From assembly GCA_017307275.1 (NCBI GenBank), contig JAFKFK010000009.1:310001-374000 (forward strand): a DNA stretch of 64,000 nt, written 5' to 3'. The translations under genes were made by a program, and so were the position numbers. The notes beneath the pieces were generated by a model. That model was given only the letters and a program-made list of their open reading frames with translations, ran no database searches and was not told where the DNA came from. Source of the DNA: Alphaproteobacteria bacterium (GTDB lineage Bacteria > Pseudomonadota > Alphaproteobacteria > Reyranellales > Reyranellaceae). Shown here one piece after another: positions 63,489-64,000 of the stretch; the first letter of the stretch is position 1, and each line of letters starts with the position of its first letter.

Positions 63489-64000
63489 TCAGCGGCCAAG
63501 CCTCTCCGCATGCCATCGCATATGGTCCTCAATAAAGCTCTGGATGAACCAATAGGAATGGTCATAGCCCTCATGTCGACGCAACGTCAGCGACTGACCT
63601 GAGCGTTCCGCGGCTTCCTCCAAAGCTTCGGGGCGAAGCTGAACTTCGAGGAATTGATCGCGCAGTCCTTGATCGACGAGAATGGAATCGGGAAAGCGCA
63701 TCTTGCCCATGAGCAGGCTCGCATCCCAGTCTGCCCAGCGAACGCGATCCGGGCCGAGGTAGTTGCCGAAAGCCTTGTGGCCCCACGGAACCTCAACCGG
63801 ATTTGAGATCGGCGAAAAGGCCGAGACCGATCGATAGGCCTGAGGATTCTTCAAAGCGACGACGAGCGCACCATGACCACCCATGGAATGGCCGAAGACG
63901 CCTCTGCGGCCGCTGTCCGCGGGAAACTTGGCTTCGATGAGGGCCGGCAGCTCCTTCGTCACGTAAGAATACATACGGTAGTTTCGGCGCCACGGCGCAG
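63489..64000 (-). CDS. fghA: S-formylglutathione hydrolase, partial (runs off the right edge)
   Basis: The C-terminal roughly 170 residues of an esterase D-type enzyme that hydrolyses S-formylglutathione to formate and glutathione in formaldehyde detoxification. The nucleophile lies in GHSMGGHGALV, the catalytic Asp probably in LVDQGLRDQF and the His in GYDHSYWFI. Upstream of the ATG at 63974 the frame continues to the window edge with APWRRNYRMYSYV, the family sequence, so the true start is outside. Confidence 0.9.
   Translation of the reverse strand, partial: APWRRNYRMYSYVTKELPALIEAKFPADSGRRGVFGHSMGGHGALVVALKNPQAYRSVSAFSPISNPVEVPWGHKAFGNYLGPDRVRWADWDASLLMGKMRFPDSILVDQGLRDQFLEVQLRPEALEEAAERSGQSLTLRRHEGYDHSYWFIQSFIEDHMRWHAERLGR

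Overview
The window is GC-rich, tightly packed chromosomal DNA from an alphaproteobacterium. The pointers are a fused NarK1-NarK2 transporter heading narGHJI plus a PpiC-like gene, a patatin/GntP pair, an NnrS protein, long FCD-GntR and AraC regulators, and many overlapping stop/start codons. A Reyranella-, Rhodospirillales- or Hyphomicrobiales-like genome fits, but no rRNA or other marker fixes the taxon. No tRNA, rRNA, CRISPR array, intact insertion sequence or prophage was seen.

Layout. (1) 92-10056, minus strand: a nine-gene catabolic operon (class III aminotransferase, split transketolase, complete Opp/Dpp-type ABC importer, amidase). A divergent FCD-type GntR gene (10192-10929) and an AT-rich palindromic operator inside the operon promoter complete the unit. 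(2) 11074-15446: an ABC-F ATPase, convergent with a single-subunit molybdopterin oxidoreductase and its TetR-like neighbour. (3) 16060-20118: two tandem, clearly duplicated AraC regulators, then an Lrp/AsnC regulator divergent from diaminopropionate ammonia-lyase. (4) 20218-22368: two small proteins of unknown role and an Rv2258c-like methyltransferase. (5) 22467-27965: a large PAS-rich hybrid histidine kinase with its own REC and Hpt domains and an OmpR-type response regulator. Between them lie a small secreted protein with a perfect five-residue repeat and an ADYC-like secreted protein. (6) 28050-38634: an unknown conserved gene, an 805-residue serine beta-lactamase-like/RTX/DUF4114 protein, a DUF6790-type membrane protein, an S1/P1 nuclease, an AsmA-like protein and a winged-helix/TPR regulator.

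(7) 38682-52542: the respiratory nitrate reduction island. On the minus strand the order is narK (fused), narG, narH, narJ, narI, a parvulin, a small Cys-tailed protein, DUF2478 and a CopD-like membrane protein. A Crp/Fnr-type regulator is divergent and followed by nnrS. The narK/regulator intergenic region holds two FNR/DNR boxes exactly 100 bp apart with a perfect 19-bp palindrome between them; a weaker third box precedes nnrS. This is an anaerobic, NO-aware nitrate respiration module.

(8) 52785-64000: accessory and envelope genes. These are a secreted amidohydrolase, a lipoprotein patatin with the decayed 3' end of a second copy beside it, and a GntP permease translationally coupled to a second patatin (possibly polyhydroxybutyrate turnover). 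They are followed by an alpha/beta hydrolase, an AI-2E family transporter, two HdeD-like membrane proteins, a secreted protein, and the 3' part of S-formylglutathione hydrolase, which runs off the right edge.

The most unusual items are the RTX-tailed beta-lactamase-fold protein, the uncharacterised aminotransferase/transketolase/ABC/amidase operon, the novel palindrome in the nar regulatory region, an 11-bp-phased triple CTTGACC repeat, and the phosphorelay genes bracketing a NALHV-repeat secreted protein.
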